From NCBI RefSeq assembly GCF_000276665.1, contig NW_004955476.1, forward strand, positions 11,266,486 through 11,330,485: 64,000 bases of DNA, given 5' to 3'. The stretch's first letter is position 1. Every line of letters starts with the position of its first letter. Below are positions 49,600 through 59,580 of the stretch, one piece after another. This DNA is from Chinchilla lanigera (Eukaryota; Chordata; Mammalia; Rodentia; Chinchillidae). The notes beneath the pieces are model-generated. The model was not told where the DNA came from, made no database searches, and saw only the letters and a list, made by a program, of their open reading frames with translations. A program made the position numbers and the translations under genes.

Positions 49600-49852
49600 A
49601 TCAACAAGACTTATGAATATAACCAGCAAATGTTTCCACCACGAAGAGCAAGTAATAGCCTACTACAAAGAGGTAAGAAGAAGGTCCAAGGAATTTTAAA
49701 ATCTGATACAGCATTAACATGTCATTTAATATCCTGAACAGCCATTGAGATATTAGCAGAAGGATCAGGAATGTGCATACAGTGTACATACATTTAGCTT
49801 TTACAATTGCACAAGTATCCCCTTGTACTGCTCTTAGAATATCTAATGCCAT
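49600..49852 (-). pseudogene. ERV env transmembrane-subunit remnant
   Basis: A short open stretch of 83 codons begins ALDILRAVQGDTCAIVKAKC. This resembles the conserved ectodomain region around the CX6CC motif of gammaretroviral TM proteins. Here the last cysteine of the motif is missing (Met follows). A hydrophobic segment follows. It is isolated by stops and is not functional. Confidence 0.65.
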
Positions 49853-50032
49853 CCGATTTTGGAGGACAGACTTGCCTCATTAATTTTACTTTTTTATTTA
49901 GGAGAATGAGACCAGTTGTGGAGTTAAGGCTCATTGAGTATAGTTAGCCAAGGCCTCCATATGTGGCATGGTGTTCTCTAATCCTAGGGAAAGGATAAAA
50001 ATAGCCAAAAGAGCATACCAGTGAAACACACT

Positions 50033-50203
50033 TTTTTATTTTATTTATTTTTTTGTCTTTTTGAGACAGGGTCTCCCTATGCAGTTCAGGCCAGCCTTGA
50101 GCTCACTTTGTAGCCCAGGCTGGTCGAGAACTTGCAACGATCCCCCTGCCTCAGTTTCCCAAGTGCTGGGATTCAGGTGTGTGCCACCACGCCCACCTAA
50201 AAT
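50033..50203 (-). mobile_element. B1-type SINE within ERV
   Basis: Antisense, complete with ctttttgagacagggtctcc and ending gtgccaccacgcccacc. Confidence 0.9.
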
Positions 50204-50217
50204 TATTAAGTTCCTTT

Positions 50218-50306
50218 AAAAAAAATTTTTTTTGGTACCAGGAATTGAACTCAGGACCTTGCCCTTGCTAGGCAGGTACTTGTGCCACTGAGCTATATCC
50301 CCAACT
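50218..50306 (-). mobile_element. ID-type SINE within ERV
   Basis: Antisense: tttttttggtaccaggaatt through gagctatatccccaac. It follows a B1 almost directly. Confidence 0.85.
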
Positions 50307-50382
50307 GAAACATACTTTTAGACCATCAGATGGTTGTAGGTGAGGTAAGTTTGTAGGTAAAATCTAATTTTTCAATTAGATT

Positions 50383-50500
50383 TTATTGGTATATTTTAGA
50401 TATACATAATGATCACATTCATCATAGAAAATTTGTACCTGTACATGATATAACTTTTCCCCCATCCCCCTACCTGCTCTTCAACCACTCCTCCCCTCCC
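50383..50500. repeat. Interspersed repeat, possibly L1 3' end (copy A)
   Basis: About 75 bases (tatattttagatatacataa through gtacatgatataact) closely match, in inverted orientation, 56229-56310. The following ccccc-rich part (cccccatccccc) looks like the 3' end of a rodent L1. Class uncertain. Confidence 0.5.
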
Positions 50501-50519
50501 CATTTACAAAGCTTTATTT

Positions 50520-51370
50520 TCATGTTTTCTGGTTGATATTTTTGACACTCTTGCCTTATAATCAGGCAAATCTCAGTGTGCATCTCCCTATAAGGGGGTA
50601 CCCAGAAGTGCAAATTGGTTCCACAGGACCAGTGAGTTCCACTCGGGGCTTCCCATCTAATTTCAGGGTGGTTAAAGTGGTAAACTGTATTATAAGTCAG
50701 TCCTCAACCAGTAAAGTTATAGCGTATATACACTGGGAGGCTGTCCATCTCAAGTATTTAGTAGAGTTAGCTCAATGAGAATAGGGGAATAAGATTTCTT
50801 TGTTCTCAACATAAGGGGGCCTTTTTACTAAGTTTTCTTATAGACATAAAGTTATCTCATAACTGAAAGTAGCCATCTTTATACCTGTGATTGTCGGCCC
50901 TCTCGTAAGAGGAGCCTCACTCTTACTTAACAGAGGTTTCATCAGTCTGTAGAAAGGCTTTAGTGGCATTTTTAGAAAAAAAAAAAAAAATGATGTCCAG
51001 GATCATTAAGGGTGTACTTTATAGGTCACTCAGTTACTTTGTAACAGTGTGCTAAACTAGAAACCACTGAACTTCTTTGTGTCTCGTCAATGTAGTTTTG
51101 TATCTTACTTTAATCATCTCCTTGAACAGGAGATACCCACCAAGGAAGTCTTAGTGTACTGAAGGGAGGGCAGGCCACATATCCAGCAGGATGTTTCTTT
51201 AACGACTCAGTGTATTCCTATATGCACACTACAAAGGAATTGTACGCTCCTATAAGTGATAAAGTCATTAGTAAAAGGGCTAAAAGTTACATCTTAGATT
51301 CCTTTTCTGAAGACTTTGCTTTCTTTTTAAACAAGAACTTTTAGGTCTCCTGTGGGTTCACAGGAGTATT
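50520..51370 (-). pseudogene. Probable ERV env surface-subunit remnant
   Basis: Many stops. A minus-strand stretch near 50.6 kb reads GTHWSCGTNL-like, similar to the C-terminal part of some gammaretroviral SU proteins. The rest is too decayed to align by eye; the assignment rests on position between integrase and TM. Confidence 0.4.
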
Positions 51371-51379
51371 GCAGTGGTT

Positions 51380-52215
51380 GCCCACGCTCATGACAGTCTC
51401 TGGTTCCCAGGGCTTGAGTCAGTGTGGTGTATCCAGGGATCCAGGCCTGCTACTTTGGCAGCTGATGGACTTGACAGGGTCATGGTGTACGGCTTTTCCC
51501 AAGTTGGTCCTAGGGAAGGGATGATGAGGGAGGGGACTTTACCGGTACTGTCTCCAGGGTGAAATGTGGAATTTCTCCTTTCTTTGGGCTGAGCTTCTGC
51601 TAGCTATTGAAAAGTCTACTGGAATTTAGCCAGAGAGGTGACATCTTTTAGTAAGGCATCTGTTTCTCTATCAAAGAGAAAATCGTCTGTGAGAAAAGAG
51701 CATCCTATGGCATTTTAAATGGATTGAGGCCTAGGATTTGAGGTATATTTTTTACTTTGATTAGAACTAAAGGTAGGGCTGGGGATGTAGCTCAGTGGCA
51801 CAGAGCCTCCCTGGCAAGCCCAAGGCCCTGAGTTTGATTCCTGGTACCAAAAAAAAGAACTAAAGTTAGTAAGTGAGGCCGTGGTAGGTGGGTTTCCAGA
51901 GCCACTTTGTGAAGATGTCTTTTTAAGGTTTCATGTTTTTTAACCTTTTTCAGTGACTGTGGCCTCTATGTATAATGATAGAGAATTCTAGAGCCTGAGA
52001 GACCCTGTGTGACTCTTGCTTTAAAAGAAGGCCCATTATCACTCTGTAAGCCCAAAATAAGTTCAAATCTGGGCATGATTTCTGAAACCAAAACCTTTAC
52101 CACCTCTTGTGCATTTTTTGCTCTACAAAGAAAGTCCTCAATCCAGTTTGTGACAGTATCTACCCAGACCAGTAGGTATCAGAGGCCCTTACTCTTTGGT
52201 GTAGGAATAAAGGTG
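51380..52215 (-). pseudogene. ERV integrase remnant
   Basis: The C-terminal domain (51.38-51.58 kb) contains LGPTWEKPYT and WIHHTDSSP, features of gammaretroviral integrases. The catalytic-core part (51.87-52.2 kb) contains FGLTE-like and YRGHSH-like traces with stops. Split by an ID SINE at 51.78-51.86 kb. Not functional. Confidence 0.75.
51776..51857 (+). mobile_element. ID-type SINE within ERV
   Basis: Starts gggctggggatgtagctcag and ends tggtacc plus an A-run. Confidence 0.9.
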
Positions 52216-52229
52216 AGCTGTCAATCTTT

Positions 52230-52328
52230 GTTTGTTTATTTTTGTTTTTCTTCTGGTACCAGGAATCAAACTCATGACCTTGCGCTTGCCAGGCAGGCAC
52301 TGTGCCACTGAAATAAATCCCCAGCCCC
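52230..52328 (-). mobile_element. ID-type SINE with target-site duplication
   Basis: Antisense copy, flanked by a 16-base repeat with one mismatch (tgagctgtcartcttt) at 52214-52229 and 52329-52344. Confidence 0.9.
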
Positions 52329-52495
52329 TGAGCTGTCAGTCTTTTCTAGGGTATTTGCCATGTCTCTATGTACCTGGGGGGGCTATGGTCTGGTTAAGAG
52401 GATTGTTGTGTTTTGTTTTGTTTTTTTTTAAGAGCTCACATGTCCTAACTATCTGTTGTATTGTGTGAGAACATTTGTTTTTGTGAATAACTTTG

Positions 52496-52604
52496 AAGCA
52501 GACATGGTGGCACATGCCTGTCATCCCAGCACTTGGCAGGCTAAGGCAGGAAAATTGCCAAGGCCATCAAGGCCTGGCTGAACTCCGTAGCAAGACCCCG
52601 TCTC

Positions 52605-52635
<31 letters not shown>

Positions 52636-52645
52636 ACAAAACTTT
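52496..52645 (+). mobile_element. B1-type SINE with (CAAAA)n tail
   Basis: Starts cagacatggtggcacatg; the tail has become a pure CAAAA repeat at 52611-52641. Confidence 0.9.
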
Positions 52646-52806
52646 GAGCCCATTTGGTAGGTCTTGTCTCTCTCCAAGTAAATGGTTATGTAAAGACTTA
52701 GTAATTTTTGATTGACTAGAACCAGGAAGGGACAGTTTACCATCATCTGATTGTAACCATCCTGATGGAAGAAACTGATACCCATGGAAGAGAGACCATT
52801 TGATTT

Positions 52807-52950
52807 TTTGTTTGTTTATCTTTTTGAGGCAAGGTCTCGCTGTGTAATCCAGGCTGGTTTTGAATTCACTTTGTAGCCCAGGCTGGCCTCAAACCCACAG
52901 TGATCGTCCTCCTGCCCCAGCCTCCCAAGTGCTGGGATTAAAGGCATGTG
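52807..52950 (-). mobile_element. B1-type SINE with target-site duplication
   Basis: Antisense copy flanked by a perfect 11-base repeat (ccatttgattt) at 52796-52806 and 52951-52961. Confidence 0.9.
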
Positions 52951-53029
52951 CCATTTGATTTCTCATTGAGACTATTTGGGTCTCCCTTGAGATCAAGGGA
53001 GCCTTCCCAGATCAGGGAGGCCTGAATGG

Positions 53030-53560
53030 GGCCCTTCAAGCCCCTCATTTGTTGAAGCTGCATCAGCCAGTTGATTACCTTTGGATATTTTGTCAGCTCC
53101 TTTTGGGTTCCCTCCACAGTGAATTGCTGCCATTTTGGAGACTATATAGACAAAGGCTAAGAGTTCACCTGCCCCCTTAGGGTACTTTATGGGGGACCCA
53201 TTGGCTGTCAGATAATTTCTTTCCTTCTATATGGTTGTGTGGGCATGCACACACTAAGAAAGCATACTTTGAATCAGTATAAATGTTGATTTTTTTTTTT
53301 TTTGTCCTTTATTGAGTTGTAAAGCCCTGGTCAGAGCTATGAGTTCTGCAAGCTGGGCACTTGTCCCAGGAACAAGTGAGGAACTTTCAGGTGTCTGGTG
53401 TAGCGTCACTACTGCACACCCTGCCTTAGCCCATCTTCGTAAGGGAACAAAAGGGTGGAATCAGTCAGTGAGGGGTGTGTCTGTCAAGTCTTCCCTAGCT
53501 ATGTATGTGTGGAGAATTATCTGTTTGCCATCATGTCTTTTAGCCTCAATTTCCTCTGTC
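53030..53560 (-). pseudogene. ERV RNase H remnant
   Basis: Contains TSAQLAELIALTRAL, the conserved helix with the catalytic Glu of retroviral RNase H, and further on GNQLADAAS, from the C-terminal end of the domain. Interrupted by stops. Confidence 0.75.
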
Positions 53561-54337
53561 TTTGGTAGAAAGGGGGCAGTGTTTAAGGAGGAACATGTCT
53601 TCCTTTGAATGGCTGGTCTTTCTAGAAGTTGAGCCTAGTATTTAAGAAGTTAGTTGTCTGATAGCCATAAGCTCCTTTTGGGAGAAAGAAGTCCTGCCAC
53701 GTAGTGAGGTGTATATACAGTGAGATCTTTGCCTAAAGTCAGCTTAGATGCCTCCGGTACTGGGAGAGCTACAGCAGCCAGAGCTCGAAGGCGGGCAGGC
53801 CATCTCTTTGCTACAGTGTCTGAGTTATGACTCACATACCCTCCAGGCTGTTGAGCAGGTCCGGATCTCGCACTAACACTCCCAAAGCCATGCCCGGCTT
53901 CCATCAACATATAAATGGAAACTGTATCCTTTCAGTAGGCTCAATACTGGGGCACTTGTTTAGAAGCACTTGTTTAATCTTCTCAAATGCAGTTTGGGTG
54001 CCAGGTCAGAACATGAGTATCTGCCTTTTGGGCTTCCTTTCTAAGCTGATGGGGGGTCATGTGATCTCATCATACCTGCTATCCAAAGCGACAAAGGCCT
54101 GTAATTCCTAGAAATCCTCTTAGCTGTTTTACAGTCTTGGACTGCAGAAAGGAAAGTGTTGGTTTAATTTTTTTCTTCCCCAAGCCTTTGAGTTCCCTTA
54201 GATATGATAAGGCCCAAGTATTTTACCTCAAGGCTGGAAAGTTGTAGCTTAGACCTGGAGACCTTATAACCTCTGTCTGCTAGAAAATTCAGCAGAACAT
54301 GGTCGCCCTTGGCTAAAGAGCTCTTCTAAGGGGAAGA

Positions 54338-54497
54338 GCGTGGTGCACACCTGTAATCCTAGCACTGGGGAGGCTGAGGCAGGAGGATCATTGCGAGTTT
54401 GAGACCAGCCTGGGCTACAAAGTGAGCTCAAGGCCAGCCTGAACTACATAGTGAGACCCTGTCTCAAAAAGACCAAAAAAAAAAAAAAAAAAATCCG
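54338..54497 (+). mobile_element. B1-type SINE, inverted duplicate of the B1 at 56 kb
   Basis: Shares private variants (gcgtggtgcacacctgtaat, ctagcactggggaggctgag) with the antisense B1 at 55930-56083. It is therefore part of an inverted duplication and not a separate insertion. Confidence 0.85.
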
Positions 54498-54601
54498 AGA
54501 GGCCTCCTGAGCCATGCCCTGATTGCAAAGGTCCCCCTGAGATGGAGGTCCCAGGGATCAGACCCATTTTACCATCTGGTCCAGCAAAACTGAAGGACCC
54601 T
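54338..54601 (+). repeat. Inverted-duplication arm 1 (B1 plus ERV gag-pol junction)
   Basis: 264 bases that match 55830-56083 in reverse complement, with a few mismatches and a different poly(A) length. The arm ends at ggaccct, where both copies diverge. Confidence 0.85.
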
Positions 54602-54620
54602 TATCACTGGTCCTTCAGTT
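54588..54620. repeat. 12-base perfect hairpin at the duplication breakpoint
   Basis: aactgaaggacc (54588-54599) and its complement (54609-54620) flank a 9-base loop. The right arm touches the YVDD codons of RT. Confidence 0.9.
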
Positions 54621-54922
54621 ATCATCTACATATTGCAGGACTGTGACTTCGGAAAATGTAAAACATGCCAAGCCGTGGGAAAGCACTTGTCCAAAAAGGG
54701 CTGTGGCTGAAGCCTTGAGGAAACACAGTCCATGTCAGGTGAGAGACCTGGTCATGAGGATTCTTAAGGACAAAAAGAAACCGGGAATCTGTATGTAAAG
54801 AAATATAAAAGAAGGTCTTCTACATGTAATGGTGAAAAGCAAGCGGCATCTTCTGGGAGAGTGTATGGGTTAGGTACCACCAGGTGGGTTGGCACTGTCA
54901 CCTCCTTTACCAACCTAGGTCC

Positions 54923-54928
<6 letters not shown>

Positions 54929-54959
<31 letters not shown>

Positions 54960-55041
54960 GTTTTTCTCCCGTACTGGGAACCGAACTCATGATCTTGCGC
55001 TTGCCAGGCAGGTGCTTTGCAGCTGAGCTAAATCCCCAGCC
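54929..55041 (-). mobile_element. ID-type SINE with target-site duplication
   Basis: Antisense copy with a long T-run, flanked by a perfect 15-base repeat (cctaggtcctgtatt) at 54914-54928 and 55042-55056. Among the youngest insertions here. Confidence 0.92.
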
Positions 55042-55430
55042 CCTAGGTCCTGTATTAACCTCTACTCTCTACTGGGTTTTTGAACTCCCAAGATTGGAGT
55101 GTTGCAGCAGCTGTTCTAGAGTGTAAGGATACAGTGGACCCTTACATTGTCAATTATAAGCAATCATCTTCTTTTAACTTCAGGCCTTGGAGGCTGTTGT
55201 CTCTGGTGAGGAAAAGTAGTAGGATGTTGGAGATGTATCTGCACTGGAGCAGCTCTTCCTGCTCCTATTCTACCTTTAGGTGCCCACGCTATAGGATTTA
55301 TCTCTGTCTCCACAAGGGGGAGGCAGCATAGCTGACCTGTATGCATGTATATTACAGTGTTTAAACAAGGTATCTCTCCCCAGAAGGGGAACTGGACTTT
55401 CAGGCATAATTGAAAAGTAATGGTCAGGCG

Positions 55431-55580
55431 GAGTGTGGTGGCACACGCCTGTAATCCCAGCACTTGGGAGGCTGAGGCAGGAGTATCATTGCAAGTTCAG
55501 GACCAACCTAGGCTACAAAGTGAGCTCGAGGCCATCCTGAACTGCATAGTGAGACCCTCTAAACAACAATAATAACAACA
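55431..55580 (+). mobile_element. B1-type SINE within ERV
   Basis: Starts ggcggagtgtggtggcacac and ends gcatagtgagaccctctaaac. Confidence 0.9.
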
Positions 55581-55689
55581 CAAAAAGGAACGGGAGAAGA
55601 GGAAGCCACCCCGGTTGTAACCTAAGGGTTGTAAGAAATAATAACTCCTCTCAAGTGACTCCTTTTACTGAAGTATGACAGCTGAAAGG

Positions 55690-55925
55690 CTAAGGTGGAA
55701 AAGAAGGCCTGGGAGACATGGGCCAGTGTCCAGCAATAGGTGGTTTCTTTTCCCTCTATAGTCATGATTACCCCAGGCTCCTCCATAGAGATGACAGTCT
55801 GGCCAGAGGGAGCAGGCAGAGAGTGCCCCAGGGTCCTTCAGTCTTGCTGGACCTGATGGTAAGATGGGTCTGATTCCTGGGACCTCCATCTCAGGGGGAC
55901 CTTTGCAATCAGGGCATGGCTCAGG
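55690..55925 (-). pseudogene. ERV nucleocapsid zinc knuckle and protease remnant
   Basis: A CPDCKGPPEMEVP stretch fits the start of a retroviral CCHC knuckle region at the gag-pol junction. It is followed by a degraded protease with traces of the LLDTG catalytic motif in the wrong frame. The frameshifts make it inert. Confidence 0.6.
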
Positions 55926-56083
55926 GAGCCTCTTGGATTTTTTTTTTGTCTTTTTGAAACAGGGTCTCACTATGCAGTTCAGGCTGGCCTTGAGCTCACT
56001 TTGTAGACCAGGCTGGCCTCAAACTCACAATGATCCTCCTGTCTCAGCCTCCCCAGTGCTAGGATTACAGGTGTGCACCACGC
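55830..56083 (-). repeat. Inverted-duplication arm 2 (source copy)
   Basis: ERV gag-pol junction plus its B1 in their original order; 254 bases matching arm 1 in reverse. Confidence 0.85.
55930..56083 (-). mobile_element. B1-type SINE within ERV (source of the duplicated copy)
   Basis: Antisense, ctttttgaaacagggtctca through gtgtgcaccacgc. Confidence 0.9.
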
Positions 56084-56119
56084 CCGGGTCTTGGATGGTT
56101 TTTATCACAGTTCCTCCTT

Positions 56120-56225
56120 TTTTTTTTTTTTTTTTTTTTTTGTCTTTTTGAGACAGAGTCTTACTATGCAGTTCAGGCTGGCCTTGAGCTCACTTTGTAG
56201 ACCAAGCTGGCCTCAAACTCGCAAC
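56120..56225 (-). mobile_element. Truncated B1-type SINE within ERV
   Basis: Antisense, with a long T-run. It stops abruptly at aaactcgcaac and joins the inverted copy B repeat. Confidence 0.85.
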
Positions 56226-56228
56226 AAA

Positions 56229-56340
56229 AAAAATAAGTTATATCATGTACAGGTACAAATTCTCCATGATGAATGCAATAGTTATGTATATCTAAAATGT
56301 ACCAAGCAAATATAATTTTAAAATTAAATAAATAATTGAA
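56229..56340. repeat. Interspersed repeat, possibly L1 3' end (copy B)
   Basis: Inverted match of 50383-50458; continues into an AT-rich segment. Confidence 0.5.
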
Positions 56341-56394
56341 GGGCTTAGTTCTCATCATTCTTAGGCCTTTAAGAATACATATCTGAAGGTGTTT

Positions 56395-56985
56395 CCTATT
56401 CCAATCTCCTGCTGCTTGGGGTCCAGTAGGAACTGGCTGTCCCCGGCTGCCTGTCTTCTGCCCTGCCATAGCAACTTGTAATACTGCTTGTGTCTCCTTA
56501 GAAGTCAATGTTTGATTTAAGAATAATGTTATATTTTTCCAGTCTAGTTCATAGGTCTGAGTAAGTCCCCTAAGGACCTCAGTATACTTATCAAGGTTAC
56601 CTGAAAATTTTCTCAGATCTTGTTTGACCTATTTGAGGTCACTGAGAGAAAAGGACCGATGGACACGAGTAGTGCCGTATTCTCCATTTATCTCTTGTAA
56701 GGGACACCATCCTTGGAGCTTGAAGACAATCAGATAGGGATGGATATAGACCAGTAGAGGCTTCCATTAAGGCTGGCTTAGAAACCTTGCCTGTAGGATT
56801 CGCAGTGCAGGGGAGGGGAACCTCAGGCTCACTAATAGTAGATGCATGCAGTTGTGGCTTAAGAGCCTGAGGTATCTGGTTTTCCTGTGGCTCACATTTA
56901 TGTTTACAACACAAGTAAAGAGTATTTATGCAAAGAAAGTCTGAACCTAAGGTAATTCTGACCATTTTTCCTCTCTCAAAGTATA
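56395..56985 (-). pseudogene. ERV gag (capsid region) remnant
   Basis: Fragments in two or more frames. One, near 56.4-56.5 kb, contains LTSKETQAVLQ-like sequence and then WNRKHLQICILKGLR, both typical of gammaretroviral capsid. Upstream lies a Pro-rich, p12-like stretch. Stops and shifts throughout. Confidence 0.7.
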
Positions 56986-56996
56986 ATTCCAGTTGT

Positions 56997-57135
56997 TTTG
57001 TTTTTTGAGATAGGGTCTTGCTATGCAGTTCAGGATAGCTTTGAACTCACTACGTAGCCCACGCTGGCCTTCAACTCACAGCAATCCTCCTGCCTCAGCC
57101 TCCCAAGTGCTGGAATTACAGGCTGTGGTACCATA
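56997..57135 (-). mobile_element. B1-type SINE within ERV
   Basis: Antisense, ttttttgagatagggtcttg through gctggaattacaggctg. Confidence 0.88.
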
Positions 57136-57961
57136 CCTGGTTCCTAACCTCTTTTAAATTTCATGTTGACGCAGGGTCTGTCTAAGTCACTAAACTATTT
57201 AGACAGGGCTCAAACTTGGTGTGCCTCAGCCTCCCAGAATGCTGGGATTACAGGGCTGTGCCACTGTTACCTGGAAGTCAGGTCCTGATAGGGTGAGGAA
57301 CTGGACCCTCGTTTTCTAGGACCTTGGTTCTTTGTGCACTAGATGAAAGAATTCAGTGAAGACACACAGGCCTTGCAGAGGTCTAGGTAGAATTCATTCT
57401 AAAATGCATCTGGATGGAGTCACACCTTCAAGCAGTGGGGTGGCCATTGCCCTGAACACTGTTCTGCTCCCAAGTTTGGAAATTTGGATGCATTTTTACC
57501 CACCCATTTTTAGAGTTACTCTTGGGGTCCAGGGGACTGGGGTTATTTTGATGCTTTTCACTACTTCACTTAGAAGTTGCTTAGGAATTGAAAATGCCTT
57601 CTTGGCCTTCTTAAATGGTGTTTCCTCAGGGCTTCAATCCTATAAGAAATGTGTGAAAGAGAGTTTGAGAAAGATAAGTTCTTAATTTAAATGGGGTCAG
57701 CATCCCGGGCCAAGGCAGAAGGGTCTTTAAAGAATATTTCCTTTGCTGATATCACTGAGCTGTAGGCTGTGGCAGCCAGGAATGCCATGTGCCTTGTTCC
57801 GGAGCTAAGTGGCAGGTGGCCAGCTATCAGGACTGCACTGTGAGTGACCTTAAGATGTCACTGTGCTCTGTGGGCTTGCTTTAGTCTGAGGCCTAACAAA
57901 TGATTATATGTGTATTATCACTGGAGTCCTTCTGTAAGTAATTACCAATGCACGCTATTTT

Positions 57962-58136
57962 GTTTTTTTGTTGTTTTTTTGTTTTGTTTTGATCTTTTTT
58001 GAGACAGGATAATCACTATGTAGTTCAGGCTGGCCTTGAACTCACTGTGTAGCCCAGGTTGGCCTCCAACTTGATGCAATCCTCCTGCCTCAGCCTCTCA
58101 AGTGCTGGGATTACAGGTGTGCACCACCATACTTAG
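57962..58136 (-). mobile_element. B1-type SINE
   Basis: Antisense, with a mixed T/G tail and ending gtgtgcaccaccatacttag. Confidence 0.88.
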
Positions 58137-58238
58137 CTCAGTGCATGCTATTTTCGAAACCTCTCTGTCCCTCAAGCCTGTTAATGTCTACCTGCCTATA
58201 CCACCACACCCTGACTGTGATTTTTTTGTTTGTTTGTT

Positions 58239-58317
58239 TTAAGAGTAGGAAATATTTATTGGGGGAAAGAAATCTTCTATCTGAGAGACAGCAGGGATCC
58301 TGAGTAGGTTGCCCTTT
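58239..58317 (-). repeat. ERV 5' LTR remnant
   Basis: 23 bases identical to the 3' LTR including the AATAAA complement, then a shared ctgagagacag. The U3 side is lost in SINE insertions. Confidence 0.55.
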
Positions 58318-58466
58318 TTAAAAATGTTTTTAAGACAGGGCCTTGCTATGTAATGTGGACTGAGCTTGAACTCACTATGTAGCCCAGGCTGGCCTCAGAC
58401 TCACAGCGATCCTCCTATCTCAGCCTCCCGAGTGCTAGGATGACAGGCATGGGCCACCACACTGGC
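58318..58466 (-). mobile_element. B1-type SINE
   Basis: Antisense, ttttaagacagggccttgct through atgggccaccacactggc. Confidence 0.87.
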
Positions 58467-58493
58467 TGTGATGAGTTTTTAAAAATATCCTTC

Positions 58494-58690
58494 TGACGGC
58501 TGAGCATGGCGGCACACGCCTGTCATCCCAGCACTCGAGAGGCTGAGGCAGGAGGATCACTGTGAGTTCTAGGCCAGCCTGGGCTACATAAGCGAGTTCA
58601 AGGCCAGCCTACACTACATAGCAAGACCCTGTCTCAAAAAAATAAAATTAAATAAAATAAAAATAAAAAATTAAAAAAGAATGAAAAGAA
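58494..58690 (+). mobile_element. B1-type SINE with long A-rich tail
   Basis: Starts acggctgagcatggcggcac; the tail of A with interspersed T extends past 58.68 kb. It faces the preceding antisense B1. Confidence 0.9.
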
Positions 58691-58699
58691 AAGAAAACG

Positions 58700-59240
58700 A
58701 AAAAAAATCTCTGTGGCAGCTTTGTGGAAACTAAGAGGCAGGGGCCGGGAAGAACATAAGCAGAGATGCCTTGCAGATGGAGGAACTGATCCATGTAATT
58801 CGGAGAACTGGCAGGAGGAAACAGTGTCTGCTCACATCCGGCCAGCTCTGCCGGTGGATGACATTTGGAATAGAGGCACAGCTCGGTCCTCAAATGGGGG
58901 TGCGAGTCAGTGGGGAGGCAGAGATCTAGTTGGAAGCCTGGTAAGTGCTGGCTTTGGAACAGAACAGCTACAGCGCCTTGGGCAAAATCTCATTTCTCAG
59001 AGCCTCCTTCTTTCCTCCCGTTTTCGAGAGGAGTCAGGGACGGAAGCGACGGCAGTAGGAGGGTCGTCTGAGCTGAGCCTGCAGGTCTAAGGAAGACCCG
59101 AGGCTTCACAAGAGAGGAGGCCTTTGGGGCTGGCCTCTAGCAGGGGTGGTTGTGGTGCCCTGCCCAGGTACCCCATCTAGGACCGGACCACGCAGCCCTA
59201 GAGGGTCTCGCACAGCGCAGCTCCAGCAGTGCGGGTTTCC
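58700..59240. other. Spacer before the PIDD1 promoter
   Basis: Unique sequence rising in GC towards the CpG island. No gene recognised. Confidence 0.5.
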
Positions 59241-59580
59241 TAGCCCTGTTGGCCTTCAGGGGAGCGAGGCGAGGTGCAAAGCGCGCACTCCCGGCCGGGG
59301 CGGGACACCGAGCAGCTGCCCCGGCCGCGGGGGCGTGGCGGTGAGGGGCGGGGCTTGAGGCAAGCGGCGGGGCCTGGAGAGGCGGGGCCGACCCCTGCCC
59401 GCCCGGAAGCGCGCCGGCGGGAACCCGGCTCCTCGCGCGCGCTGCTCAGACACCCGGGACCGCAGGTACTGGGGAAGATCGGCCCCACGCCCGCCGAGCC
59501 CTAAGTGTGCGCTGCCCTCGCTCCCGGGCGGACCGAGGTGTGACGTGAAAGCGGCGGCGGGAGCGCGTGCTAGGCGGCGT
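59240..59580 (+). promoter_or_regulatory. PIDD1: PIDD1 proximal CpG-island promoter and noncoding exon
   Basis: CpG-rich, with ggggcgtggcg and ggggcgg Sp1-like boxes. A good donor (GACCGCAG|GTACTG) ends a noncoding exon at 59465. The next acceptor (ctctgcag) before the initiating exon ends at 60065. An optional noncoding exon 59631-59729 is possible. Confidence 0.65.

Larger units (their letters stand above)
53640..55420 (-). pseudogene. ERV reverse transcriptase remnant, broken after YVDD
   Basis: The upstream part includes VPNPYTLP (about 54.87 kb) and the active-site YVDD at about 54.63 kb. Directly after YVDD the frame breaks at an inserted inverted copy of the gag-pol junction with its B1 (54338-54601). 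RT resumes at about 54.33 kb with FLADRGYKVS-like sequence. The connection region at 53.65-53.9 kb has LTLGKDLTVYTPH. An ID SINE also splits it at 54.93-55.04 kb. Not functional. Confidence 0.85.
48700..58317 (-). mobile_element. Gammaretrovirus-like (ERV1-type) endogenous retrovirus, decayed
   Basis: Reading the minus strand, remnants appear in proviral order: LTR piece (58.2 kb), gag (56.4-57.0), zinc knuckle and protease (55.7-55.9), RT (53.6-55.5), RNase H (53.0-53.6), integrase (51.4-52.3), env (49.6-51.4), LTR (48.7-49.3). All frames contain several stops and frameshifts. At least 12 SINEs are nested in it, mostly in both orientations, so it is old. Pol and gag features are closest to the gammaretrovirus class. 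It occupies the spacer between RPLP2 and PIDD1 and cannot encode an intact protein. Outer limits are approximate. Confidence 0.85.

Noticed and set aside
49600..57000. Possible functional retroviral or domesticated gene
   Set aside because: All gag, pol and env frames are broken by stops, shifts and SINEs; none is long enough to suggest selection.
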